A DNA stretch of 64,000 bases, from contig JAQMWT010000318.1 in the NCBI GenBank assembly GCA_029834535.1, forward strand, positions 62,001 to 126,000, read 5' to 3'. This document shows positions 10,216 to 20,083 of the stretch, one piece after another; position 1 is the stretch's first letter, and every line of letters begins with the position of its first letter. The DNA comes from Chrysophaeum taylorii. Lineage: Eukaryota; Sar; Pelagophyceae; Pelagomonadales; Pelagomonadaceae. The notes under the pieces were generated by a model, which did no database searches, had not been told where the DNA came from, and saw nothing but the letters and a program-made list of their open reading frames with translations. A program made the translations under genes and the position numbers.

Positions 10216-10355
10216 CGCATGGCGACAAGCTTGATGGTCACTCTCCGCCGACCGACCTTTCGGCGCTCCTCGTCTACAGGCCCGTGATTCCGGACTGGCT
10301 CCTGTCGGTCCGGCCTGGCTCCCATGCTCGGGAGAGGTCTGAAGTTAGTTAGTTA
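10216..10355 (+). mobile_element. Short LINE derivative with 8-bp target duplication
   Basis: A 140-bp, more truncated copy of the element at 5402-5760, keeping GCATGGCGACAAGCTTGATG through the (TTAG)n tail. It is flanked by GTAGGCGT at 10208-10215 and 10356-10363. Confidence 0.85.
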
Positions 10356-10477
10356 GTAGGCGTTTTCTACGCAAGATCAAGATGATGCACCCCTAGGTCT
10401 GAAACTAGGCCCTATATTTGAAGTTCTGACTCGGTTCCCGACGAGCGTCACTGAAAAGCTTAAGTGTACAAGTGCAG

Positions 10478-10484
10478 TATATAT
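10478..10484 (+). promoter_or_regulatory. Candidate TATA box of the OPR-RAP gene
   Basis: TATATAT lies about 77 bases before the chosen ATG at 10561, a usual spacing for a TATA element plus short 5' leader. Confidence 0.45.
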
Positions 10485-10560
10485 CCTTCAACCAGTTCCC
10501 CCTCGATCCCCCCGTAAATTTCATCGACCATTGAACTCCGCCAAGAACCACACGCACAGA

Positions 10561-13155
10561 ATGCATGGAAGAGGCGGAAGTAGAAGGCGCCACGACGACG
10601 GTCAGAATCGGCGCGTCGACGAGCCATCGCCTCGCCGTCGACAGATGGTGGACTCGGGGCGGAGCGATGATAAAATCCCTCCACTAGGTGGGGAGTGGAA
10701 GACGATAACTCGGAAGCGACGCGACGACTCGCCGTTATCAAACAACTACGGACGCCAAAGCCGGAGGTACGAAGAACACCATGGGCGAGATGACCGTCGG
10801 CGCGCCGGGGAGTCGCACCGTTTTCGTTCGCCAGCGCGACAAGGACGCCGCGGCGACGCCGGCAGCGACGACCGTCGCTGCGCAGACGCGAGCCGCGCGC
10901 GAGCCAGAAGTGCCGAGGCACCGCGATGGCAACAAGTGCAGTGGGGGAAGCAGATGACGGACCGCGGTGCGACTCCCGAGATGATTCTCTCGCTCTTTGT
11001 GGCTCAAGGCGATAAATTCAGCGCTCGGAATTTGTCGACCGCGGCGCACCGCGTCGCCAAGTTTGGAGGCCGTCGCGACATGCAACGGGATCGCCGCGTG
11101 ATGGCCCTCGCAGACGCTTGTCGGCGCTGCATTCGCGAGTTTAATCCGCAGGGCCTTGCAAACACCGCGTGGGCCTTCGCGAAGGCGGGCGTCGCGGCAC
11201 CTCAGCTCTTCGCGGCGATTGCTAGCGCGGCTCTTTCGCGGCTGGGCGAGTTCAATTCGCAGAACCTCGCCAACACCGCATGGGCCTTCGCGACGGCGCG
11301 CATCGAGGTACCTCAGCTCTTTTCGGCGATCGCCGGCGCGGCCACTTCGCGGCTTGACGAGTTCGATCCGCAGGCGCTCGCCAACACGGCGTGGGCCTTT
11401 GCGACGGCGCGCATCGACGCACCCGAGCTCTTCGCGGCGATTGCTGACGCGGCCCCTTCGCGGCTGGGCGAGTTCAATTCGCAGAACCTCGCCAACACGG
11501 CGTGGGCCTTCGCGACGGCGGGCGTCGAGGCACCTCTGCTCTTCGCGGCGATCGCCAGCGCGGCTCCTTTACGGTTGCGCGAGTTCAATCCGCAGAACCT
11601 CGCCAACACCGCGTGGGCCTTCGCGACGGCGCGCATCGAGGTACCTCAGCTCTTCGCGGCGATCGCCGGCGCCTTTCCTTCGCGGCTGGGCGAATTCATA
11701 CCACGAGAGCTCGTCAACACTGCCTGGGCATTCGCGACGGCGGGTATCGAGGCACCGCGGCTTTTTGCGGCGATCGCTGACGCGGCCACTTCGCGGCTGG
11801 GCGAGTTCACTCCGCAGAACCTTGCCAACATGGCGTGGGCGTTCGCGTCGGCGCGCATCGATGTACCTCAGCTCTTCGCGGCATTCGCCGACGCGGCTCT
11901 TTCGCGGCTGGGCGAGTTCAATTCGCAGGACCTCGCCAACACGGCGTGGGCCTTCGCGACGGCGCGTTGTGACTCACCTCAGCTCTTCGCGGCGATTGCC
12001 GACGCGGCTCCTTCACTGCTGGGGGAATTCAATCCGCAGGACCTCACCAACACAGCCTGGGCCTTCGCGACGGCGGGCATCGAGGCACCGCGGCTTTTCG
12101 CGGCGATCGCTGACGCGGCCACTTCGCGGCTGGGCGAGTTCACTCCGCAGAACCTTGCCAACATGGCGTGGGCGTTCGCATCGGCGCGCATCGATGTACC
12201 TCAGCTCTTCGCGGCATTCGCCGACGCGGCTCTTTCGCGGCTGGGCGAGTTCAATTCGCACGACCTCACGAGCACGGCGTGGGCCTTCGCGACGGCCGGC
12301 ATCGAGGCACCTCAGCTCTTCGCGGCGATTGCCGACACGGCTCCTTCGCGGTTAGGCGAGTTCAATCCGCAGAACTTCGCCAACACAGTGTGGGCGTTCG
12401 CGACGGCGGGCATCGAGGCATCTCAGCTCTTCGCGGCGATCGCCGGCGCGGCCACTTCGCGGCTGGGCGAGTTCAAGCCACAGGAGCTCGCCAACACGGC
12501 GTGGGCCTTCGCGACGGCGCGCATCGAGGCGCCTAAGCTCTTCGCGGCGATCGCCGGCGCGGCTTCATCGCGGCTTGGCGAGTTCAATCTACAGAATATT
12601 GCCAACACGGCGTGGGCATTTGCTTGCGTTGACTGGAAAAAAGACTCTGATTTTTTCGCCGAGCTCGCCCACATCGCTGTCACCGATCTTGACGCCCTCG
12701 ATGGTTGCGACCTGTCCCAGCTCCACCTTGCCTCGTTGCACTTTCGACTCGAATGGCCCGACCGGAGCTCCCCTCTGTCAAGCCACCAGCAGATGCTCCA
12801 GGAAGCGTATCAATGTGAGGACCCATCACCGTCCCAACTCCAGCGCGACGTTGCGATTGCACTCGACCGAGTTGGCTGGGCGCACGTCTTCGAGCACGTG
12901 ACCGAAGAAGGCTTGTCGCTCGACATGGCTCAACCTGACACCAAGCGCGCGGTCGAAGTCGACGGGCCACACCACTACCTCAAGAGATCGAGAGTCGAGA
13001 ACGGCTCTACGCGCTTCAAGTCCCGACTGTTGCGGCGGCTTGGCTGGGAGGTTGCTCACATTCCTTTTTTTGAGTGGGGCGCGCTCGACGGCGAGCAAGA
13101 GCAGGACTCTTACCTCCGGGCCAGGCTGCAAGTGTTTGCAACTGCACTTGCTTAA
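10561..13155 (+). CDS. OPR-repeat protein with C-terminal RAP domain
   Basis: This intact 864-codon frame starts at the ATG at 10561; the longer frame opens at a non-ATG codon. Residues 1-190 are basic, Arg/Asp-rich and probably include an organelle transit peptide. From 11137 to about 12640 there are 13 full and one partial 37-residue repeats, EFNPQNLANTAWAFATAxIE... in style. This is the octotricopeptide (OPR)-like helical repeat of algal RNA-binding proteins. The C-terminus (about 12838-13130) is a RAP domain, with AVEVDGPHHY and RFKSRLLRRLGWEV as its core. Proteins of this architecture bind organellar RNA and act in splicing, processing or translation; the RAP fold is nuclease-like. The specific RNA target cannot be read from sequence. 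No intron is needed. Repeats 6-8 and 9-11 are a recent duplication. The best-supported host gene in the window. Confidence 0.92.
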   Translation: MHGRGGSRRRHDDGQNRRVDEPSPRRRQMVDSGRSDDKIPPLGGEWKTITRKRRDDSPLSNNYGRQSRRYEEHHGRDDRRRAGESHRFRSPARQGRRGDAGSDDRRCADASRARARSAEAPRWQQVQWGKQMTDRGATPEMILSLFVAQGDKFSARNLSTAAHRVAKFGGRRDMQRDRRVMALADACRRCIREFNPQGLANTAWAFAKAGVAAPQLFAAIASAALSRLGEFNSQNLANTAWAFATARIEVPQLFSAIAGAATSRLDEFDPQALANTAWAFATARIDAPELFAAIADAAPSRLGEFNSQNLANTAWAFATAGVEAPLLFAAIASAAPLRLREFNPQNLANTAWAFATARIEVPQLFAAIAGAFPSRLGEFIPRELVNTAWAFATAGIEAPRLFAAIADAATSRLGEFTPQNLANMAWAFASARIDVPQLFAAFADAALSRLGEFNSQDLANTAWAFATARCDSPQLFAAIADAAPSLLGEFNPQDLTNTAWAFATAGIEAPRLFAAIADAATSRLGEFTPQNLANMAWAFASARIDVPQLFAAFADAALSRLGEFNSHDLTSTAWAFATAGIEAPQLFAAIADTAPSRLGEFNPQNFANTVWAFATAGIEASQLFAAIAGAATSRLGEFKPQELANTAWAFATARIEAPKLFAAIAGAASSRLGEFNLQNIANTAWAFACVDWKKDSDFFAELAHIAVTDLDALDGCDLSQLHLASLHFRLEWPDRSSPLSSHQQMLQEAYQCEDPSPSQLQRDVAIALDRVGWAHVFEHVTEEGLSLDMAQPDTKRAVEVDGPHHYLKRSRVENGSTRFKSRLLRRLGWEVAHIPFFEWGALDGEQEQDSYLRARLQVFATALA
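11737..12402 (+). repeat. 333-bp in-frame tandem duplication inside the OPR repeats
   Basis: Segments about 11737-12069 and 12070-12402 each hold three 111-bp OPR units. They are nearly identical at the DNA level over the first two units, including unusual residues (ANMAWAFASARIDVPQLFAAF). The third unit has begun to diverge (SQDLANTAWAF versus SHDLTSTAWAF). Confidence 0.85.
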
Positions 13156-13724
13156 AGCCCAAGGCTACAATAGTCCTGATGTCGCTACCGCGCAAACAAT
13201 GTGACGCAAGAATCCGACGAGGAGTATGGCTGACAGCTCAAAGGGTGCGCCTTCTCTGTGGTGAAGAACACAAAAAATAAAAGAAGCCTGCGAATGTTCC
13301 TGTAGGGAACCCCCCCCCCTATATTTTTCGGCACTGTTGGGGGCTTTCGGAACTACTTCCTCTGCAACGTCAAAGCTTTGAAAACCAACACGAAAACGCC
13401 GCAAAGTCTTCGACAGGCACCTGGTCATCAAGGTGCCGCTCCCAGCTCCTCGACACCACCACCCCCAAGGACACCCCCTCTTAAAAAATGTATGCGGCAG
13501 GCTATCAGGTTGATCATGTGTTTTGTTAAGATGGTTGGCTGTTGTAACAGCACCTTCGCGTCGACCAGTGCTGAGATACATTGTGACGTGGTGACCACAC
13601 AAAACATATGCATTGTGCGTGCGTTGACCTGCTGTGGGAATGTGTTATTGTCGGATGACCACTCGTTGAGCCCGGCATGCGCCGAAGTTGTACCGCGATT
13701 CTTCGTGTTGCAAAAATTGTGTAA
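13156..13724. other. 3' flank of the OPR-RAP gene, no gene seen
   Basis: AAAATAAAAG at 13274 may serve as a polyadenylation signal for the OPR-RAP gene. The rest, including a C-run at 13310-13318, shows no convincing coding frame or repeat. Confidence 0.4.
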
Positions 13725-14012
13725 CTAACTAATTAACTTCAGACCTCTCCCGAGCATGGGAGCCAGGCCGGACCGGCAGGAGCCGGTGCGGAATCACAGA
13801 GGCAAATCACGCAGTTGTGGGGCAGAGGCGAGGGACGAGGACGGACTCGTTGATGGTGGACCGCCACTGCGCGCGGTCTTGTGCGAGGTCGTGCAAAAGC
13901 GTCGCAGGCCGCGGACGTGTTGGTCCATGAACAATCGACCTGTCCGTCGCGTTCTGCCCAACCGAGCGAACACCATCCCAGCGCGGACTTTCCGGGTGCT
14001 AACCGGCCAACG
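13725..14012 (-). mobile_element. LINE internal-deletion derivative
   Basis: On the minus strand the first half (about 13905-14012) matches the 5' region of the LINE at 63835-63950, including the codons for GRTRRTGRLF and NVRGLRR-like residues. Right after the CTGCGACGC of that region it jumps to the LINE 3' region (ACGACCTCGCACAAGACC) and ends at the common tail. About 3 kb of endonuclease and RT sequence is missing. The tail TTAATTAGTTAGTTAC is a variant of (TTAG)n. Confidence 0.8.
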
Positions 14013-14715
14013 AGCCGCCTGACTTGCCCTCCATAAAGCCCTTGATGAGGACCGACACGGCCTCGCAGAGGTGCTTCGCGCGATAGCTGGATCTTTGTCG
14101 GCAAGAAGGTTCGGAGCAGGTGTGCCTTTAGCACACGTGACGGTATTGTCTACTTGCACATCACAACGAGCAGCACGCACACGAAAGCTGCATCTTGCAT
14201 ATAGCACTTCAACGACAGCGCTGTCGCGCTGTAGACCATGTTGTACGCGTCGTCAACTTGTGTGACTGCTGCAAGTCGGCCTCGAGAACACACATGCTGA
14301 ACTTGGTATCTTGGTTAGATCGAGTAAAGTGGTGCCTCGTATTTGCGCGCTCCGAGCTGCGACAGCGTACTCGGCGATCTCTCATAGTCGTTTACCTTCG
14401 TCTGGGCACGCGACTTGTTGTTTTCTTTCTCGGCGTCGTGGTCAACCGACGTCGGTGTGTTACCACCACGCGACCTGAGCGACGAAACCCGCATCGATAC
14501 CGTCCTCATCATCGTTCGTTTCGAAGTCGAAGGACGCTCCGGAGTCACCACAGCGCGACGACATGCAGAACCGCTGAAAGCTTGATCACGGCGGGCCTTG
14601 TTTTGTCAGCGAACCGTATGTTTGCTCTCTAAGAGTACAAGTTTAGTCAACCAAACGGATTGACCAAACTTAAGTGACCAAACTTATTGAGGGTTTTCGG
14701 TGACCAAACATATAT
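14013..14715 (-). pseudogene. Element X, copy 1 (left part), degenerate minus-strand coding remnant
   Basis: Matches 45419-46206 of element X copy 2 over its length, with many small indels. The minus strand carries fragments shared by the two copies (NTPTSVDHDAEKEN; IQLSREAPLRGRVGPHQG) in shifting frames. No known domain is recognised. The inverted AAGTTTGGTCA words (GACCAAACTT) lie at 14660-14712. The left end is cut by the LINE derivative at 14012 and the right end is split by Copia-1; the element resumes at 20042. Confidence 0.6.
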
Positions 14716-14911
14716 TGTGAGGAAGCTATGACACTTACCCCTGCACCACGTATCCAGTATCCTTACGTCTTTCTCTTATCGCTAGTCTAACGCCTCATTC
14801 CATTCGTAACATGGTAAGCAGGTGCTCGTAGACGACGACCTGAGCTTACTTCGTGGCAACTTCTTCTCGGCCTTAGTTCATTGCTACGTGTTCGGTTCGT
14901 TATCGTTTATC

Positions 14912-15919
14912 ATGTCCTCGATCGAAATTAAGGATAGCAAGCTTTCGCAAAAACTCGATGCCTTCAGTGGTGAGCGACATCTTTTTCACCAATGGACCCG
15001 GCGACTGGAAAACATGATCATTTCCACCGGTGATCGCATTATCTTGACCACTGACACTTGGACTAGCATTTCCGCCTCTGGCTGCTCTGAAGAAGAATTT
15101 GGTCTCAAGCAGCAACGCTGGTACAGTGCACTCTTCACGGCGCTACCAATGCATGACACTGATCGTGCGGATATCCGTGAAAACCGCGATATGAACTTCA
15201 CGCGGCTTTACAAGCGCATTACTGATGTTTACATGGGCCATGGAGATCGTGTCGCTCAGTCTGCAATTGCTTCACTGCATTCCTTGGCGTGCAACAATAT
15301 CGATCAACTTGAGTCTTTTCTTAACAAGTTCATCACTGGTGTTCAAGTTGCTCGGCATCATCAAGATTTCCCTGACACACATGCATTACAATTGCTTCAG
15401 ACGAAAATCCCCGGCTCGCTCTTGTCTAAGGATCTCATTGCACTTGATCCTAAACTGCGCACATATGATGGTTTCGTTGATCGCCTCCACAGTAAAGTTT
15501 TTGATTATCTTCAGACCAAGTCTGCGCATGTCCATGCCACGTTCCGTGAAAGTCCCCGTCATCGTGAACGTTCCAACTTTTACGGTCGCCATCCTTCTGA
15601 TAAGTACTTTCATCGCTTCAATGCTTTGCGCTCTCAACAACGTTCTAGCCCACGCCCCTCTTTTCGATCATCATTCCGTAACCCACCTTCATCTTCACGT
15701 GGTTTCCATCGCAAGCGCCAACGCCATACTGATCTTTGTCACCTTTGTGGTATTCCTGGCCATCACCAGAAAGATTGTCATAAGCGCCAGCGCTATTTGC
15801 TCTCACAATCTACCGCCCGCCCTCGGCATCAACACCAATACCCACGTCAGTCAAATTCCCAATACCCACCTCGGTCCAATCCCCAATACCCACCTAGGCC
15901 CCATCCACCCTTCTACTAA
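14912..15919 (+). CDS. gag: Copia-1 gag (nucleocapsid) region
   Basis: The frame is open from upstream, but the first sensible ATG is at 14912 (MSSIEIKDSKLSQKLDAF). The product is a Copia-type Gag core of about 230 residues, then an Arg-rich linker and a CX2CX4HX4C zinc knuckle (CHLCGIPGHHQKDC, about 15748-15790), which binds RNA. The frame ends at a TAA (15917-15919) that lies in phase with pol; Copia elements normally have one continuous gag-pol frame. The related Copia-3 has sense codons at this place, so the stop is a private lesion, not a conserved recoding site. Confidence 0.9.
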   Translation: MSSIEIKDSKLSQKLDAFSGERHLFHQWTRRLENMIISTGDRIILTTDTWTSISASGCSEEEFGLKQQRWYSALFTALPMHDTDRADIRENRDMNFTRLYKRITDVYMGHGDRVAQSAIASLHSLACNNIDQLESFLNKFITGVQVARHHQDFPDTHALQLLQTKIPGSLLSKDLIALDPKLRTYDGFVDRLHSKVFDYLQTKSAHVHATFRESPRHRERSNFYGRHPSDKYFHRFNALRSQQRSSPRPSFRSSFRNPPSSSRGFHRKRQRHTDLCHLCGIPGHHQKDCHKRQRYLLSQSTARPRHQHQYPRQSNSQYPPRSNPQYPPRPHPPFY

Positions 15920-15946
15920 CAACATCTTTCCGCCCCCATTCCACCC

Positions 15947-18900
15947 TTGCCTCCATCTCAATCCTCTCCGCCGCTCCTTGCGTTGCCACCCTCCACCACA
16001 CCCTCTGTCCCGCCTTCTACCGCTGTCACCCTTCCTGACCCATCCCTTTCTGCACCTACCTACCCGTCCTTCAATTTCCATCTTCTTTCCATCTCCCCCT
16101 ACATTCACCAAGTCCTTTCCTCCACCAAAGCCCTTACCGCTCTGCTCACCGCCCGTGAGCGCGACTACCTGCACAGCAACAACCTTCGCCTCGTTGTCTA
16201 CGATAGAGGTGCCAACGTCAATCTGTTCAATTCCCCTGCTGGTTTCACTGACCTCGACAACACTCAACAGCACTCAATCACTTCTGCCATCGGCACTGGC
16301 TCTGTTTCTGGTTCTGGCACTGCTCACTTGACGTTCCCTTCAATTGGTCCTCTTGACAATCGTGGTCTTCCTTCTCCTGCACCCACTCTTTCCGCCCCTC
16401 AGGGTATACACGTCGCGTTCCCGCATACCCTCATCTCTCCTGGCCTTGGTGACAAACGGATTCTTTCGGATCATGCCCTTGAACAAGTTGGTTACGATTG
16501 CCACACCATTCAGGCCGTTGGCCCTGCTTATCCGCAACGTATTTTACGTCACCGCCAAACGCATCACGTTATTCCCCTGCTTCGTCGCTGTGGTCTTCTT
16601 TTGATCGTCTGTTGGATCGGCAATACGACCGCTGCGCCCTACGCGGACTACGTTTCACCTTTTGTGGCATTTTCTTCTTGCCCCCGTGTCCATGATCCTT
16701 GTGCGTTTCCCGCTGTGTCTCAACGCACTCAACTTGCCTTCGACCTTTGGCATGCTCGTGTAGGTCATTATAGTCCTCCCTATCTTCGGCGTTTGTATTT
16801 TCTTGCTGTTGGCGCACCGTTTTTCCCGAGCTCCGCGTCGCTTTCTTTTTGTCCTGCTTGTGCTCTCGGTAAAATGCATTCTGCGCATGTTGGCCAACGT
16901 AAAGCTCATGCTCCCACTTCGTCTCCTTCCTCCGAGCCTTTGTCTCGTCCACGTGCCGTTGCGCCCCACCTTATTATCCACGCCGATCTCATGTTTGCCG
17001 GCGTCCCATCCTTCATATATCAAGATCGCGCGATCCTCACGTTTGTCGATGATCATACGCGCCGCCGCACGCGTTACTTTGCTCCACGACACGATGCCCT
17101 TACGAACGCTCGTCAACTCGAACTTTTTCTGTCTACCGTGGTTCGCCCATTCGGATATCGCATTGCCCTCATCTACACCGATCGTGGCCGCTCCCTTATG
17201 GGCCAATTCGAAACCTTCTGTCTGGGCAACAATATTGCACTTAGGCGCGCTCCGGCAGCACAGTCCAAAACTTCACAGGCGCACACTTTTTCCGGTGTTG
17301 TGGAACGCTCTCATCGCGCAACCGCTGATATTACTCGCACTCTTTTGGAACATGCGCACCGTCCACCTGATTTTTGGCGTTGGGCCATGGAAACGGCTGA
17401 CTTCATCTCTGAGCGTATGCCAAATGCCTCTAATCCTGGATATATGACGCCATATGAAATGCTACATGAAACACTCCCGCGTGTCGATTTTCTTCGTGTT
17501 TGGGGCTGTCCTGCTGCAATTCTTACTGGCGACAAATGGCCTACCAAAGCTATAACCGGCATCTTCATTGGGTATCCCTCTGCAGGCCCTGGATATCGCA
17601 TATTGCTTCAACGCCCCACAGGTCCTGTTATCCACACCTCGATTGATGTTGTTTTTGACGAAAATTTCGCTCTGCGTAAGTCACTGTCCACTCAACCCCT
17701 TCCTCCGTCTCTACTGGATTCTCGTTTTCCTGACTTGTTTTATTACGACCCTAGTTTATCTTCGGCCGTGGCGCCCATGTCTTCTGTTTTTGATGCTCCG
17801 GAGCCGGCCTTATCGGGACTGATCACCCCTGAAACAACTCAACCGTCACTGAATACACTGTTACCGGACAATACGAAACGTGCACCATTACGTCGTGCCA
17901 AACGGGGCCGACCGCGCAAAGTCGACCAACGCGCGTTACAACAACCAACAAACTTTTTTACGGGCCATTCTGTTTCCTCCTGTCACGATGTTGATTCTGT
18001 TTCCTCTGTCGCTTCTGTTTCCCCCTGTAACTCTTTGTATGTCTCTTCTGTTAGCTTTCGTTTGTTAGTTCATTATGTCTTCCTTCCCATTTGTTTAGCT
18101 AACACCCTTGTTGATCCCCATGCACACGTTTATTACTCTGCTTCCGAAGAAATGTCTGAATATTCCGACCTTGACGAAAATACTATTACTTCCACCCATT
18201 TACGTGAAGCTTTAGCTCCGACCAATCCTGAGCGTCCTGGCTGGTTGCAAGCCATCGCTAAAGAATACAGCTCTCTTGGTCAGCTTGGTTGCTGGGATGT
18301 TATTCGCCTTCCTTCGACGTTTTCTGGCAACATTTGTACCCTCAAGTGGATCCTCCGCAAGAAGTATGACTCTGGCCGCTTCAAATCGTACAAGGCTCGC
18401 CTCGTTGTCCGCGGTTACACCCAGGTTCACGGCATTGTTTTTCATGACACCTACTCACCGGTTGCCAACATCGTCACGATCCGTTTCTTTCTAACCTTTG
18501 TCGCTGTTAATGACTGGGATTTGCACAAGTTGGATGTCAGCTCCGCTTTTATCCAAGCTCCCATTGACGAAGACATCTATGTCTGGCCACCCGAAGGCTA
18601 TGCTCCTCGCAAACCCACTGATGGTTCCAAAATCGTCTACAAGCTCCGTCGCTCTTGGTATGGTTGCAAACAAGCTTGTCGCAATTGGTGGCTTTATTTG
18701 GAACGCTTCCTTCTCAATGATTGTGGTTTCGTCCGCGGATCTGGTGACACTTGCCATTACAAGCTCGTGCTCAATTCTACCGTTGTCCTCCGTCTCGTTT
18801 TGGTCGCTGATGATCTTCTTGTGGCGCACCTTCGTCATTGCATTGGCCATTACCAAGCCTTTTTCCTCCGTTTCCGCGCTTTCACCGACGTCAATGAACT

Positions 18901-19772
18901 TGATCTCACCTCTTACGTTGGTCTTCGCATTACGCGTGATCGCCCTAGGAGAACCCTCACTCTTGACCAATCCCATGCTATCCGTGAAATCCTTACCGAA
19001 CATCGCTTCATCAACAGTAAACCCGAACTCACTCCCGCTCCCAAAGGTCTTCATCTTTCTGCGGCTGATTGTCCTACTCCTGGTTCTCCAGATCACATTT
19101 TCATGGCACGCATCCCTTTTCGCCGTATTGTTGGCTGTGTCCTCTTCATCTCCATCATGACTCGCCCTGATATCACTTGGTCCGTCAATCAGTGTGCGCG
19201 TTTTTCCCACAATCCTGGTAAACCCCACTGGCACGCTTTATCCCACACTCTGCGTTATCTCAACGGTTCTCAGGATCTTGCCCTTATTCTTGGTCGCGAT
19301 TCTACCCTTCATCTCTGTGGTTACTCCGACTCCAGCTGGGCCGACGACCCCGATGACCGCCACTCCACAACTGTTTCTTTGTTTTCTCCTTGCTGGCTCT
19401 ATGATAGCCTACTGCTCCCGCTCGCAGTACTTACTTGCTCGCTCTTCTTTTGAAGCTGAATTGCTCGCTCTTTACGCTGCTACTGCTGAGCTCTCTTGGC
19501 TTCTCAAACTTTTTGATGACTTTGATCTCACTCGTCACACGGTCCCAATGTATGTTGATAATAGCACCACCGTCACCCAAGTTCGTCTCCAATGTCTCAC
19601 ACGGCGCACCCACCATATAGACATTCGCTTTTATAGTACCGCCGAATATCATCGCAACCACATCATTGATCTCAAACACATACCCCGCCTTCACAATCTT
19701 AGCGACATATTCACCCGCAGTACGGAAGCTCCTTCCTTCCTCCGGCTTCGTGCTCTTGACCTCACTTCGTGA
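15947..19772 (+). pseudogene. pol: Copia-1 pol: protease, integrase, RT, RNase H; frameshifted
   Basis: Open to 19453, then continued in another frame to 19772. Protease: the active-site triad is DRG (VVYDRGANVNLF, about 16195-16230) where Copia-3 has DTG. GAG-pre-integrase zinc motif WHARVGH...CPACALGK (about 16750-16880). Integrase catalytic D, D and E lie in HADLMF, YTDRG and VVERSHR (about 16980-17310). Reverse transcriptase (RVT_2) about 18240-18920, with catalytic VADDLL where Copia-2 has VVDDLL. RNase H about 19315-19720 (YSDSSWADD, SFEAELLAL, MYVDNST). The frame shifts near 19370, inside RNase H, at the same bases as in Copia-2. With a broken protease, a gag-pol stop and a split RNase H, it cannot be autonomous despite its youth. 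Confidence 0.92.
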
Positions 19773-20046
19773 TCTTCGCCCTGATCTCTGCTGTTTTCTT
19801 GCCACAATGCCTCTGTGACGTCTTCCTCAAAGCTTCTCCTCTGTGAGCGTCTCACTTACCCCTTTTTTCCTTTTCTTTCTTTTTCCAGCACCTGTGTGAG
19901 GACCTCACTTACCCCTTTTTCCTTTTCCTTCTTTTCCAGCACCTGTGTGAGGAAGCTATGACACTTACCCCTGCACCACGTATCCAGTATCCTTACGTCT
20001 TTCTCTTATCGCTAGTCTAACGCCTCATTCCATTCGTAACATATAT

Positions 20047-20083
20047 GGTGGTTGGAAACTTGACTTTTCCCGAATAAAAATAA
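20047..20083 (-). mobile_element. Element X, copy 1, terminal piece right of Copia-1
   Basis: GGTGGTTGGAAACTTGAC and the following TTTTCCC match the end of element X copy 2 at 46207-46235. Together with 14013-14715 this restores one element across the Copia-1 insertion. Confidence 0.8.

Larger units (their letters stand above)
14716..20041 (+). mobile_element. Copia-1, full-length Ty1/copia retrotransposon with identical 96-bp LTRs
   Basis: The two LTRs (14716-14811 and 19946-20041) begin TGTGAGGAAGC and end CATTCGTAACA, and are identical base for base. A perfect 5-bp target duplication, TATAT, flanks the element (14711-14715 and 20042-20046). The insertion split element X, whose tail resumes at 20042. 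Domain order gag-protease-integrase-RT-RNase H is Ty1/copia. A 96-bp LTR is short for the superfamily. Just before the 3' LTR, a module of the type CTTACCCCTTTTTCCTTTTC, ending in CCAGCACCTG, occurs twice in tandem. The tract is pyrimidine-rich, not the purine tract usually seen there. Confidence 0.97.

Noticed and set aside
11156-12355. 399-codon alternative forward frame in the OPR gene
   Set aside because: It is the repeat array read in the next frame (Arg/Ser-rich), while the main frame carries the OPR and RAP motifs.
15917-15946. Gag-pol stop (TAA) as programmed readthrough
   Set aside because: Copia-3 has sense codons at the same place and typical Copia elements have one frame, so the stop is best read as a mutation in Copia-1.
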